A stretch of 64,000 nucleotides of DNA from the NCBI GenBank assembly GCA_022842685.1, contig JALHPC010000004.1, positions 37,916 to 101,915 on the forward strand, written 5' to 3'. The position numbers and the translations under genes are program-made. Source of the stretch: Candidatus Kapaibacterium sp. GTDB taxonomy: Bacteria > Bacteroidota > Ignavibacteria > Kapaibacteriales > Kapaibacteriaceae. Shown one piece after another: positions 18,862 to 26,471 of this stretch. Every line of letters begins with the position of its first letter. Position 1 is the first letter of the stretch. The notes beneath the pieces were generated by a model. The model had not been told where the DNA came from. It saw only the letters and a program-made list of their open reading frames with translations, and made no database searches.

Positions 18862-19625
18862 TGCGCTACCTGCTTGCGGCTTGCCTATTTGCGGTGCCCC
18901 TTCTTGTTAAGAGTCAGGGCTTTGATTGGCAATACAGCGTACGGCAACCGTCGGCGCCACCTACCACGTTTCTAGGCTTCGAGGCGGGCTACGGCAGGGC
19001 TATGCATTCTGGAGGGCTAGAGTATGTAGAGCAGGTGCCGTGTTGCCAATTTGCTGCCGGCGAAGGCGTGCCGATGTGGCTAAGTGCGGTTGTTGAAACG
19101 TGGCAGCGTGGTGATGTGGCCTTGTGGGCGGGCGTGGGCTATGGCAACGTTACGGCTACGTTTGCCTCGGACGTTCAGGAATTCCCGTTGTATGATGGGC
19201 GAACCTTGCGCACCGAATATGCCTACAACACTGCCATGGGCTATTTGTCATTACAGGGTGGGCTTCGATTCCGTCCTCTTGCATCTAATGTCACGATAGG
19301 TGCGGCTTTACGACTAGGAACGCTCATTCACTCTTCGAGCACGCTCGAAGAGGTGGTGCTATCGCCCAGCGACTATCAGTTTACCACCAACCCACCGTCG
19401 CAGCGCCACTTGGTGGATGCAGGCCGGACGGTAGCATCAGCGTCTGCCTTCCTTGCGTCGGTTGCTCTTACAGGGGGCTACGATATATCGCTGGCGCGAG
19501 GCATGTATGTTACACCCACCATCGTGGTGGGGCTCCCGCTTACGACAACTGCGGCCAACGCCGACTGGCGCACGTTTGACGTAAGCTTTGCCCTACGATT
19601 CCTAACAGCATTTGGTTCGCCATAG
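18858..19625 (+). CDS. Outer-membrane beta-barrel protein (partner of preceding gene)
   Basis: A 255-residue protein with a signal peptide ending at KSQ (~20) and Gly/aromatic-rich amphipathic strands (FLGFEAGYGRAMHS, VALWAGVGYGNVTATF, ALRFLTAFGSP, a typical barrel ending near a hydrophobic residue). It contains an adjacent Cys pair (EQVPCCQF). Its ATGATG start overlaps the TGA of the T9SS-type gene, the same arrangement as at 8235. It probably works with that secreted protein at the outer membrane. Confidence 0.65.
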   Translation: MMRYLLAACLFAVPLLVKSQGFDWQYSVRQPSAPPTTFLGFEAGYGRAMHSGGLEYVEQVPCCQFAAGEGVPMWLSAVVETWQRGDVALWAGVGYGNVTATFASDVQEFPLYDGRTLRTEYAYNTAMGYLSLQGGLRFRPLASNVTIGAALRLGTLIHSSSTLEEVVLSPSDYQFTTNPPSQRHLVDAGRTVASASAFLASVALTGGYDISLARGMYVTPTIVVGLPLTTTAANADWRTFDVSFALRFLTAFGSP

Positions 19626-19647
19626 GGCTTCGTTTCGTTCGATGGAC

Positions 19648-19655
19648 TATTTTTG
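19648..19655 (+). promoter_or_regulatory. Candidate -7 promoter box (TATTTTTG)
   Basis: TATTTTTG matches TAnnTTTG and lies 84 bases before the DUF1573 gene. The leader holds a bulged GC hairpin (about 19677-19705). No -33 TTG at the expected distance. Confidence 0.35.
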
Positions 19656-19738
19656 TTCTCAACACGTCATGACCAGCCGCCTGCAGCACAGCGTTGCAGC
19701 GGATTGATTCTACGATTCACTTTTTCGGGACATCTTCA

Positions 19739-20473
19739 ATGTTGCGTTCATTGTTAACACTTGCGGTTGCACTTGTCGCTTCGACAGCTCTTTCGTTTGC
19801 GCAGGCCAAGTTCGAAGTTGTAGGTGGCGAAACCTACGATTGGGGTAAGGTAAAGCCGCCCACAGGTGGCTATCTTGAAGGTACCATCAAGATGAAGAAC
19901 GTTGGCAAGGGTGGCCTTATCAAGCTGCTCGAAATCAAGCCCGGCTGCGGTTGTACCAAGACGGATCCCGACAGGCTTGAGATGAGCGCCGGCGAGGTAA
20001 GCTCGATGAACGTCAAGCTGAACATCAGCCCCACGCAGAATGGACTTGTAAGCAAGAGCATCACCGTGAAGTATACGGATGGTGTTGACACCACAACAAC
20101 GTGGCTTCACTTGCGCGCCGACATTCAGCGCGCCGTATCGATTTCGCCGCAGACGTACTTCTCACTTGTCGACATGCGCATTGGCGTCGAAGCCAGCGCA
20201 TCGCTCTCGATCGCCAACAACGGCGACGGCCCGATTACCTTCTCGAATTTTGTTGCCGACAACGGTGTATCGCTAAATACAACTGGCAAACGCACACTGA
20301 AGCCAGGCGAGAAATTTGACCTTGTGATCAAGACAATTCCTGGCAAGTCTGGTTCCTTCAATGCCAAGGTGAGCTTTGTAACTGACCATCCCGACCATGC
20401 AAGTGTAGAGCTGCCTGTGTATGGCCACGTGATGGAAAGCACGTCGCCGGTATTCCAAAAAGAATCCAAGTAA
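19739..20473 (+). CDS. DUF1573-family exported protein
   Basis: A 244-residue protein. ATG 19739 (rather than 19694) starts directly with a signal peptide (LLTLAVALVASTALSFA). The mature part opens with YDWGKVKPPTGG and KMKNVGKGGLIKLLEIKPGCGCT, the signature of DUF1573 Ig-like proteins, whose conserved GCGCT Cys pair is intact. A second Ig-like unit follows (SLSIANNGDGPITFSNF). DUF1573 proteins are common exported proteins of unknown role in Bacteroidota. It has its own promoter and is followed by a small hairpin and the next gene. Confidence 0.85.
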   Translation: MLRSLLTLAVALVASTALSFAQAKFEVVGGETYDWGKVKPPTGGYLEGTIKMKNVGKGGLIKLLEIKPGCGCTKTDPDRLEMSAGEVSSMNVKLNISPTQNGLVSKSITVKYTDGVDTTTTWLHLRADIQRAVSISPQTYFSLVDMRIGVEASASLSIANNGDGPITFSNFVADNGVSLNTTGKRTLKPGEKFDLVIKTIPGKSGSFNAKVSFVTDHPDHASVELPVYGHVMESTSPVFQKESK

Positions 20474-20487
20474 GCGCTTTCGAGCGC
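20474..20487 (+). other. GCGCT-TTCG-AGCGC hairpin directly after a stop codon
   Basis: A perfect five-pair stem with a TTCG loop begins at the base after the DUF1573 TAA. There is no T-run, so a transcript-stabilising or processing hairpin is as likely as termination; the next gene starts 17 bases later. Confidence 0.35.
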
Positions 20488-20503
20488 CTCGTTAGCCGCC
20501 GGC

Positions 20504-21757
20504 ATGAATTCCTCGGCCATCAATGTTCTTGCAGTGCCCCTTATCGGAGTGCGCAAGATGGTGGCGGCGGTGTTCATGCTGGCGGTTTTCGTTTGTGCAC
20601 GTGCACAAGAGCCCTGGCAGGCATCAATCGTTGCTAGCTGTGGACAGTCGCCACAATCGATAAATCGTATCGTCGTGCTGGGCGATACCCTGATAGCAGC
20701 AACGACGGCCTGTGGACCGCTTCAATCTGTTGATGGCGGCTTGTCGTGGGGACCACATCCTGCGGGACCGCTACGCGATACGGCTACGCTCGAGCCGCAG
20801 CCAATGTACAGCGTGATAGTATGGAACGGCAACCTGTGGGCGTCGTTTGGCGACGAGGGAGTATTCCTGCTTCGGGATGGAACATGGTTGCATGTTCCGG
20901 GCATACCGCCGGCTGTGATTGTGCGTGTGCTAGAGCACGACACGGCCACAGGCGTCCTGTATGCGGGTTCGCAAGCGTATGGTCTGTATGCGTTCGATGA
21001 GTCGATTCAGGAGTTTGTACGGCTGCGCGATGTAGACCTGTTTGAATCCACGACCGTGAACGTATTTGCGAATACGCGCCGCGGCTTTATGATGGGCACA
21101 GCCAAGAACGGCTTGGTCCGCATTGGTGGCACGAACAAGCCGTATCAGACCGATAATCGTGGTTTCCCGTTCGACCCTATCTCTACGCACGCCATCGTCG
21201 AATCTGCCGATGGTTGGCAGGTGGCCAATACGCTGCCCTTCAGCGTAGCGGGCGGCATGTATGTGCGTGGGCCCGGCAGCGAAGTGTGGAAGCTGTTTAA
21301 TGACGGCATTGACAAGTACCTTGCCTTTGCGTTTGACGTTGTGGCCAGCGGGCGCACGTTTGTGCTTTCTACAGGTTACAAGTCGGCCCTTGGTGTGTTT
21401 ACGTGGGCTGCTCCGCAGCTTGAGTGGTTGCCCTGGAATGACGGACTTACCGACCTGGAAGTAAGCTCTCTTGCCGTCGTTACGACGTCAGGCGGGCATC
21501 GCCGTATCGTGGCTGGCACCCGGTCTGGCCGCATGTTTGTGCGCCCCGAACCCACCACAAGTACGTCGGTTTCTAGCACTACGCCACCGCCCTCGAGTAA
21601 GGGGCATTGTGTAACCATGGCCGATATACGCGCCATGGGGAGCGACACGATGTGGTTCGACCTGCAGGGGCGTCGAATCGAAGCGCCGGCGCTTCGCGCC
21701 GGTGTTGCCGTTATGGTTGCCGGCGGCAGTCGCAGCTTGGTGTTCGTTACCGAGTAA
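20504..21757 (+). CDS. Secreted Asp-box propeller-like protein
   Basis: A 417-residue exported protein. The signal peptide (ending ARA-QEPW) is best formed from ATG 20504; ATG 20558 is possible. The segment SVDGGLSW is a canonical Asp-box (SxDxGxxW), and repeated WNGNLWASFGDEGVFLL and VLYAGSQAYGLYAFD units suggest a beta-propeller like those of BNR/photosystem-stability-like proteins. The end (WFDLQGRRIEAPALRAGVAVMV) resembles a degenerate T9SS sorting domain. It is convergent with the lytic transglycosylase gene, overlapping it by 11 bases. Ligand unknown. Confidence 0.65.
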   Translation: MNSSAINVLAVPLIGVRKMVAAVFMLAVFVCARAQEPWQASIVASCGQSPQSINRIVVLGDTLIAATTACGPLQSVDGGLSWGPHPAGPLRDTATLEPQPMYSVIVWNGNLWASFGDEGVFLLRDGTWLHVPGIPPAVIVRVLEHDTATGVLYAGSQAYGLYAFDESIQEFVRLRDVDLFESTTVNVFANTRRGFMMGTAKNGLVRIGGTNKPYQTDNRGFPFDPISTHAIVESADGWQVANTLPFSVAGGMYVRGPGSEVWKLFNDGIDKYLAFAFDVVASGRTFVLSTGYKSALGVFTWAAPQLEWLPWNDGLTDLEVSSLAVVTTSGGHRRIVAGTRSGRMFVRPEPTTSTSVSSTTPPPSSKGHCVTMADIRAMGSDTMWFDLQGRRIEAPALRAGVAVMVAGGSRSLVFVTE

Positions 21758-22664
21758 CCGGCGTCTTCGCCGCGGGAACGTCGATTACCCATAGGTGTCC
21801 CTTGGGCGGCGCCGGTAACGCCCGCTTTAGTATCCACGGGTTCAGCAGCTTCACGTCCTTATACGTGGTGCCCTGTTCCACAGCCCATTCTGCAATGCTC
21901 GCGATGCCCCCTTCAACAGGAATGGGGCGAGAGGGCGACGGCGTGTACATGGCGGCAGACGGCAACGTAATGCCGTACGATGCCGACTGTTCCATGAGGT
22001 GCTTGATGATGGCAATGCGCAGAATGTAGCGCGAGGTTTCTTCGTTGAGGAACAGGTCGTAGTAGTTATGAGCCGACTGATAGCGCTGGTTTTCGGCAAG
22101 GTTCTCATGTCCCATGTTATAGCCGGCGGCGGCGGTAGTCCACGACCCTGTTTGCTTGAAACCCTGGTGCAGATACTTAATGGCGGCTGCTGTGCTACGT
22201 TCGGGATGGCGGCGCTCATCGACGTCGTCGGTAACAACAAGGCCCATGGCCTTTGCAGTGGCGGGTATAAACTGCCACAGGCCTACGGCGTCCTTCGGCG
22301 AGCGTGCCATAAAGAGGGCACTCTCGGCTACAGAGATGTATTTAAGGTCGTCGGGCACGCCCGACTCGCGCAACAGGCGCTCATAGAGCGGGAAGTAACG
22401 CCCGGCGCGCTTTAGGTACAGAATAATCTGGCCAGGGGTTTGTAGGTTGACGTAGAACTCACGTTCGGCACGTTCGCGCACCTCGGGGATGTGTAGGGGA
22501 ACCTCTTCGCCACAAAACGTAAGGCGTTCTGGAAGCGTCCACGTGGCAATGGGTAGCACGTCAGACGCAGGCGGCACCGTGGTGCGCACGTCTTCGGCAC
22601 AGGCGTACAAGGCGAGGGTGGCTAGACAGCCAAGGAGGGGTCGAGAGTAACGTAGGTATGGCAC
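21747..22664 (-). CDS. Lytic transglycosylase, SLT domain (MltD-like)
   Basis: A peptidoglycan-cleaving enzyme. The SLT domain is visible from LKYISVAESALF (catalytic Glu in AES) through AVGLWQFIPATAKAMGL to AAAGYNMG, all family motifs in order. The start is uncertain: GTG 22664 puts a short charged region before the hydrophobic segment LLGCLATLALYAC, which resembles a lipobox; GTG 22721 would add 19 residues. It overlaps the end of the ABC ATPase gene. Last gene of a four-gene minus-strand run; no LysM repeats follow the catalytic domain. Confidence 0.8.
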   Translation of the reverse strand: MPYLRYSRPLLGCLATLALYACAEDVRTTVPPASDVLPIATWTLPERLTFCGEEVPLHIPEVRERAEREFYVNLQTPGQIILYLKRAGRYFPLYERLLRESGVPDDLKYISVAESALFMARSPKDAVGLWQFIPATAKAMGLVVTDDVDERRHPERSTAAAIKYLHQGFKQTGSWTTAAAGYNMGHENLAENQRYQSAHNYYDLFLNEETSRYILRIAIIKHLMEQSASYGITLPSAAMYTPSPSRPIPVEGGIASIAEWAVEQGTTYKDVKLLNPWILKRALPAPPKGHLWVIDVPAAKTPVTR

Positions 22665-23260
22665 AGTTGCAGTTCGCGTTCGTCGTTCGAGGCAAGAATA
22701 ACGAATCCTCCGTTGTTGCACTGCATAGCCACGACGCGCTCGATGGCGGCACGGCCGTCGGCATCGAGCGTTACCCCTGGTTCGTCAAGGATGAGAGCCA
22801 CTGGATCGAGACTAATGGCCAAGGCAAGAGCAACGCGCTGGCGCTGACCCGATGAAAGTTCACGCACCAACGTGCGGGGGCGAATGCGCAGGCCCACAGC
22901 GTCGAAACACTCGGCGCTACGCTGCATGGGCAGACGACGCCCCGCAAGGCGCGCATGCATCGCCAGGAGCTCTGCCGGCGTAAACTCGTCGTATAACTGC
23001 AAGTAGGGCGCTACGAAGCCGATGTGGTGGGCAATGGTCTCGCGGGGGACAAAGGTTCCGCTGGTTTGAAGTGATACGGTGCCAGCGTCGGGACGTAAGA
23101 CGCCGGCCAGCATGCGTACTAACGTGGACTTGCCCGAGCCGTTGGCTCCACGAATTCCAAGGGCCGAGCCCCCTTCGACGTGCAGACTTACATCACGCAC
23201 AACGGCTGTTCCGTTGTACGACTTGTGCAGGTTGTCGGCGCGAAGGTTACCCCTACTCAT
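22622..23260 (-). CDS. ABC transporter ATP-binding protein (CcmA-like)
   Basis: A 212-residue ATPase subunit with Walker A GANGSGKST, Q-loop region GFVAPYLQLY, signature LSSGQRQRV and Walker B ALILDEP. The short length and ELSSGQRQRVALAL style resemble CcmA, the haem-exporter ATPase for cytochrome c maturation, but no permease gene is adjacent, so the substrate is not shown. It starts four bases inside the metalloprotease gene (ATGA). Strong as an ABC ATPase, weak as CcmA. Confidence 0.8.
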   Translation of the reverse strand: MSRGNLRADNLHKSYNGTAVVRDVSLHVEGGSALGIRGANGSGKSTLVRMLAGVLRPDAGTVSLQTSGTFVPRETIAHHIGFVAPYLQLYDEFTPAELLAMHARLAGRRLPMQRSAECFDAVGLRIRPRTLVRELSSGQRQRVALALAISLDPVALILDEPGVTLDADGRAAIERVVAMQCNNGGFVILASNDERELQLCHTYVTLDPSLAV

Positions 23261-24882
23261 TCAACCGCTACCTTGTGGCGGGTTGTAGTGCCGGCAACGT
23301 CCACCACGGCTATGTAGACGGCAGGCCGTAACGTCGCTGGTACGTCGATAGCTGCTACGATGGCCGACCCCTGTAGTCGAAGCGGCACAACGCTTACGCT
23401 AAGTAGCGCCATCGACGCATTGTAGAGCCGCACGGTTGCCTCTTCGCCAATGCTTCCCCCATCCGTTGGTAGGTATAACGTCTGGTGAACTCCCACCTTT
23501 ACCGGCATTGGAAAGGGGGCACCGGTTGAACGCGTGGCGATGCCATCGACGAAGGTGCAGTGGCTAGGTCCAGTAACGTCGACAGACCACGTGGTTCCGG
23601 TTATCGGCATGCCTTGCTGCGAGCGCTCGGCAAGGCGGACCGAGAACACGGCCGACTCGTCGTGGGGGCTGCCAATGGCTGCGAGATTGGTATTTGTTAG
23701 CAGCAGTGAGACCACCGACGGCGTGGATTGCCCAGGCACCGTCCAGCGCAGGGCTGCAACCTCAAAGGGTTGCAAGGATGGAGCTGCAAGGGCCGACGGT
23801 GGCTGAGCCACATCGTCGATACGAAGCGTGATTTCGCGAAGCAGGTGGGCGTCGGGTAGGGCCTCGTTAACGACACCACGTTGGCCGGTACGGTAGAGCA
23901 CGCCAAGGGCGCGACAAAACCGCTCGGTAAACGACGGCCCAACGTCGGTACAGGCAGCAAACAGTGCCGCATAGGGCTTCTCGCCGTTAGCGATGCGTTC
24001 CCACGTTCGGCGCATTGGTACGTCGCCACCGTCAAGCGCAAGAACGTTGCCAAACCATCCCCAGGCATAGCCGTTGCTCGACGTGGTACGCGAAAAAGGG
24101 AAGCCGTCGGGACGCAACAACAGGGCGTTGAGGTAGACAGCCCAGTCGCGGATTGCGGGGTAGCAGCGTAGCTCCATCCACGTGGCCGACATCTCGTAAA
24201 TCATCGTTTGTTCGACGCCAAACGAATAGGAGCCGATTTGTATTACGTGCGACAGCTCGTGCGCGCACGTGGCTCGCAATGCGTCGGTGCCAAAGGTGGC
24301 AAAGGGCGCGATGCCTTGCCGGTTCCTGTCTGTCGCAGCAAAGTCGTTGTCAACCTCCATAAAGCAGGTGTATCGACTCGTGGTGGCAGTCGACGACAGT
24401 AGTTTGTCGGTCCTCGTGATACCGTAAATGCCGCTTCCGGTCGAGCCGGCGCGTGAAAGGTCGAGCAGGTAGACGTCGATGGCCTTCGAGCCACCGGCGC
24501 CGTCGTCGGGTGGTGGCGGGCGCAGCCCTACGTCGTTTACCTGCACGTTGAGTGCAAACAGCATACTTTCGAGGGCGATTTCAGCGTAATCCGGAACACC
24601 ATTTGCATTGGTGTCAGCAACAGGAACAGCGTTCGGCCCATTCCTGGTAAAGTGAATACGGAATATACCGTTGGGGTCTTCAAGGAACTCATCGAGTCCC
24701 GTAGGGCGCTCTGTAAGAATTGCCGCTGGCTGGCCCGGCTGCGTGCTCATCCGCTGGACGGCTGCTTCATAAAAGCCGCATCGCGTAGGCAGGTTGTTGT
24801 CGGACGCATGTAGACCGACGCCCCCTGTCAGGACAGCAAGGCAAACGAACGAAAGGGGCAGTAGGGCCTGCCGGAAGCGCAT
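23257..24882 (-). CDS. Secreted MXAN_6640-type putative metalloprotease
   Basis: A 541-residue exported protein with a signal peptide. Around residue 212 the motif HELSHVIQ is an HExxH zinc site, preceded by calcium-like DTNANGVPDYAE near residue 92. The order (DTNANGVPDY, IDVYLLD, TCAHELSHVIQ, YEMSATWMEL) fits the MXAN_6640 family of putative metalloproteases, in which the Glu of EMSATWMEL is the likely third ligand. The C-terminal ~150 residues are Ig/FlgD-like. It sits between a small secreted protein and an ABC ATPase in one operon. Confidence 0.75.
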   Translation of the reverse strand: MRFRQALLPLSFVCLAVLTGGVGLHASDNNLPTRCGFYEAAVQRMSTQPGQPAAILTERPTGLDEFLEDPNGIFRIHFTRNGPNAVPVADTNANGVPDYAEIALESMLFALNVQVNDVGLRPPPPDDGAGGSKAIDVYLLDLSRAGSTGSGIYGITRTDKLLSSTATTSRYTCFMEVDNDFAATDRNRQGIAPFATFGTDALRATCAHELSHVIQIGSYSFGVEQTMIYEMSATWMELRCYPAIRDWAVYLNALLLRPDGFPFSRTTSSNGYAWGWFGNVLALDGGDVPMRRTWERIANGEKPYAALFAACTDVGPSFTERFCRALGVLYRTGQRGVVNEALPDAHLLREITLRIDDVAQPPSALAAPSLQPFEVAALRWTVPGQSTPSVVSLLLTNTNLAAIGSPHDESAVFSVRLAERSQQGMPITGTTWSVDVTGPSHCTFVDGIATRSTGAPFPMPVKVGVHQTLYLPTDGGSIGEEATVRLYNASMALLSVSVVPLRLQGSAIVAAIDVPATLRPAVYIAVVDVAGTTTRHKVAVE

Positions 24883-24899
24883 AGGGGTAGCGTCCGCCG

Positions 24900-25319
24900 T
24901 TAGCGGAACATTTCCTTAATCATGCCCCACGTGCGTTTGATGCTGCTAACAGAGTGTGTAACGGCAACGCTGTTGGAGTAGGTATAGGACCTATCGGGGC
25001 GAACAAGTTTGAGGCGGTACTGAAGTTGGTTGTTCTGAATCTCATTCGAGCCATCGCCCTTGGCGAACACGTCTTCGTCGACATAGGAGTGAACTTGGCT
25101 GGCACCACGAGCGGGTACCGTTGAGACAAAACGAAAGACGTTATCGGAGCCGGCGCGCTCGACCTCGAAGGAGCTTAGAGCTGCGTCCGACGACGTGCGC
25201 CATTCGATGGTAACGGATGCTCCGGTGGAGCGGGCGGTAAACGACTGGAGGAGCGACTCGACCGCATAGGCGGTAGAGACGAGCAAGACCAGGGCGCAAA
25301 GGAAAGAGAACGTTCGCAT
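24900..25319 (-). CDS. Small secreted fibronectin-like protein
   Basis: A 139-residue protein with signal MRTFSFLCALVLLVSTAYA. The rest fits one fibronectin type III-like domain (SVTIEWRTSSDAALSSFEVERAG, LQYRLKLVRPDRSYTYSNSVAV), a form common in T9SS-bearing bacteria, ending in a basic-aromatic tail (RTWGMIKEMFR). It is the first gene of the minus-strand operon. Its promoter box ends five bases before the ATG, so the mRNA may have almost no leader. Confidence 0.65.
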   Translation of the reverse strand: MRTFSFLCALVLLVSTAYAVESLLQSFTARSTGASVTIEWRTSSDAALSSFEVERAGSDNVFRFVSTVPARGASQVHSYVDEDVFAKGDGSNEIQNNQLQYRLKLVRPDRSYTYSNSVAVTHSVSSIKRTWGMIKEMFR

Positions 25320-25324
25320 TGGCT

Positions 25325-25332
25325 CAAATGTA
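25325..25332 (-). promoter_or_regulatory. Strong TTG-N20-TACATTTG promoter, near-leaderless
   Basis: On the minus strand TACATTTG is preceded by TTG at exactly 20 bases, matching the Bacteroidota -33/-7 consensus. The box ends five bases before the ATG at 25319, so transcription should begin at or next to the start codon. Confidence 0.6.
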
Positions 25333-25405
25333 CGGCAAACACATCATTTAGGCAATGACGTAAGGATAATGTTCGAGAAACACTGTACGGGCAATTGGCG
25401 TGCCA

Positions 25406-25879
25406 TTACTCGTCGCGGAACCCTTCGCGTGCGTGGCTGCCGTCGCAGAACGGCTTTGCCTTGGAATGTCCACACCTGCAAAGAGCGGTTGGAGGCATTC
25501 TTGTTACTTCGGATCCGTCGGGCAACGCAATGGTGATAACACCGGTAACACGTATCGGGCCATTGGGGCTGATCTTGATACTTACAGGCGGTGCCTCGGC
25601 AGGAGCTGCCGTTTGCGCCGGTGCAGTTGGCACTGCCTCGGCAGGCGGGGTTGCGGCGGCCTCGGAATTCTGAAGTAGCGTAAGGGCGCCCGACGGACAC
25701 ATTCGCACCACAGCAATAACACGCTCGGCATCGGCATTGTCGGGCTGTATCCACGGCTTCACCCGCGGATTGAACACCTCGGGTAAGTTGCCAAAGCAAC
25801 GGCCAGAGTGCTGGCATAAGTCGGCTTTCCAAACGATGGTTTGGTTGCCCAATGGGTAGTGCTTTTCAAACGAACTCAT
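25406..25879 (-). CDS. Two-domain Fe-S protein: Fer4_19 plus CDGSH
   Basis: A 157-residue cytoplasmic protein. Residues ~1-72 form the divergent single 4Fe-4S cluster domain (CQHSGRCFGNLPEVF, then CPSGAL). An Ala/Pro linker (~73-100) leads to a CDGSH zinc-finger-type domain with CRCGHSKAKPFCDGSH (ligands Cys134, Cys136, Cys145, His149), which binds a 2Fe-2S cluster. Both sets of ligands are complete, so it could transfer electrons or sense redox state. It has a good ribosome site (GGAGAGGG) and stands alone, divergent from the gene at 26009. Confidence 0.88.
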   Translation of the reverse strand: MSSFEKHYPLGNQTIVWKADLCQHSGRCFGNLPEVFNPRVKPWIQPDNADAERVIAVVRMCPSGALTLLQNSEAAATPPAEAVPTAPAQTAAPAEAPPVSIKISPNGPIRVTGVITIALPDGSEVTRMPPTALCRCGHSKAKPFCDGSHAREGFRDE

Positions 25880-25990
25880 GATGAATCCCTCTCCGTGAGA
25901 TGTCGTCGCTTGCTACGGCCACGTCGAAACTAGTATGTATGCACCAAAGCGCCAAATGGCCGACGTGCAAATATTCGTAACGCATTATCG

Positions 25991-25998
25991 TAGTTTTG
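25991..25998 (+). promoter_or_regulatory. Candidate -7 promoter box (TAGTTTTG)
   Basis: TAGTTTTGC fits TAnnTTTGC and ends ten bases before the GTG of the Cys-rich gene, implying a very short leader. The -33 region is not conserved. Confidence 0.45.
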
Positions 25999-26008
25999 CA
26001 CCGCAACC

Positions 26009-26386
26009 GTGATTCGCCTGCTCACACATATCGTTTTGGTCCTGTCGTTCGTTGCTACGGCTGGCGTTCCAGTTTCTGTAGGCTACTGTCGCGCACTTGT
26101 TGCTGGCGACGTATGCGACGTGGATTGTTCCGATTCGGCCTGCTGCGAAGGTGAGTCGCCGGATTCCGAAGACAATTGCTGCGGCACCACGGTTGTGGTA
26201 TCGGCGCTCGACCTTGACGGCATGGCGCCAACAACCACGAAGGTGCCCGATGTACCGATGGGTGTTGCACTGCCTGTGCTGGAGCCACTGGCAGACCATT
26301 CCCCAGCGTTAGCGGTAGCCGTTGGCCCGTCGACGCTTTCTCCTCCGGAAGCCCCTCCGGAGGTTCTGTGCTGCTTCCGAATATAG
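26009..26386 (+). CDS. Small Cys-rich exported protein (HYC_CC_PP-like)
   Basis: A 125-residue protein starting at GTG 26009 with a signal-like N-terminus (LLTHIVLVLSFVATAG). It then shows GYC, DSACCEGE, DNCC and a final PPEAPPEVLCC, the pattern of a Bacteroidota family named for HYC, CC and PP motifs and often found beside TonB receptors. The Cys pairs could bind a metal such as copper, which is inference. It lies 85 bases before a TonB-dependent receptor on the same strand. Confidence 0.65.
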   Translation: MIRLLTHIVLVLSFVATAGVPVSVGYCRALVAGDVCDVDCSDSACCEGESPDSEDNCCGTTVVVSALDLDGMAPTTTKVPDVPMGVALPVLEPLADHSPALAVAVGPSTLSPPEAPPEVLCCFRI

Positions 26387-26471
26387 CGCCACTCTGTTGA
26401 CGCCTGTCCTACGCTTGTTCGCGTGGGCTGGCCGTGCCGTTTGTGTCACATGTTCAACAGAGGAATTTACC

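Noticed and set aside
21747..21757. Overlapping convergent gene ends as an antisense control
   Set aside because: An 11-base overlap is common in such a dense genome and shows no special structure.
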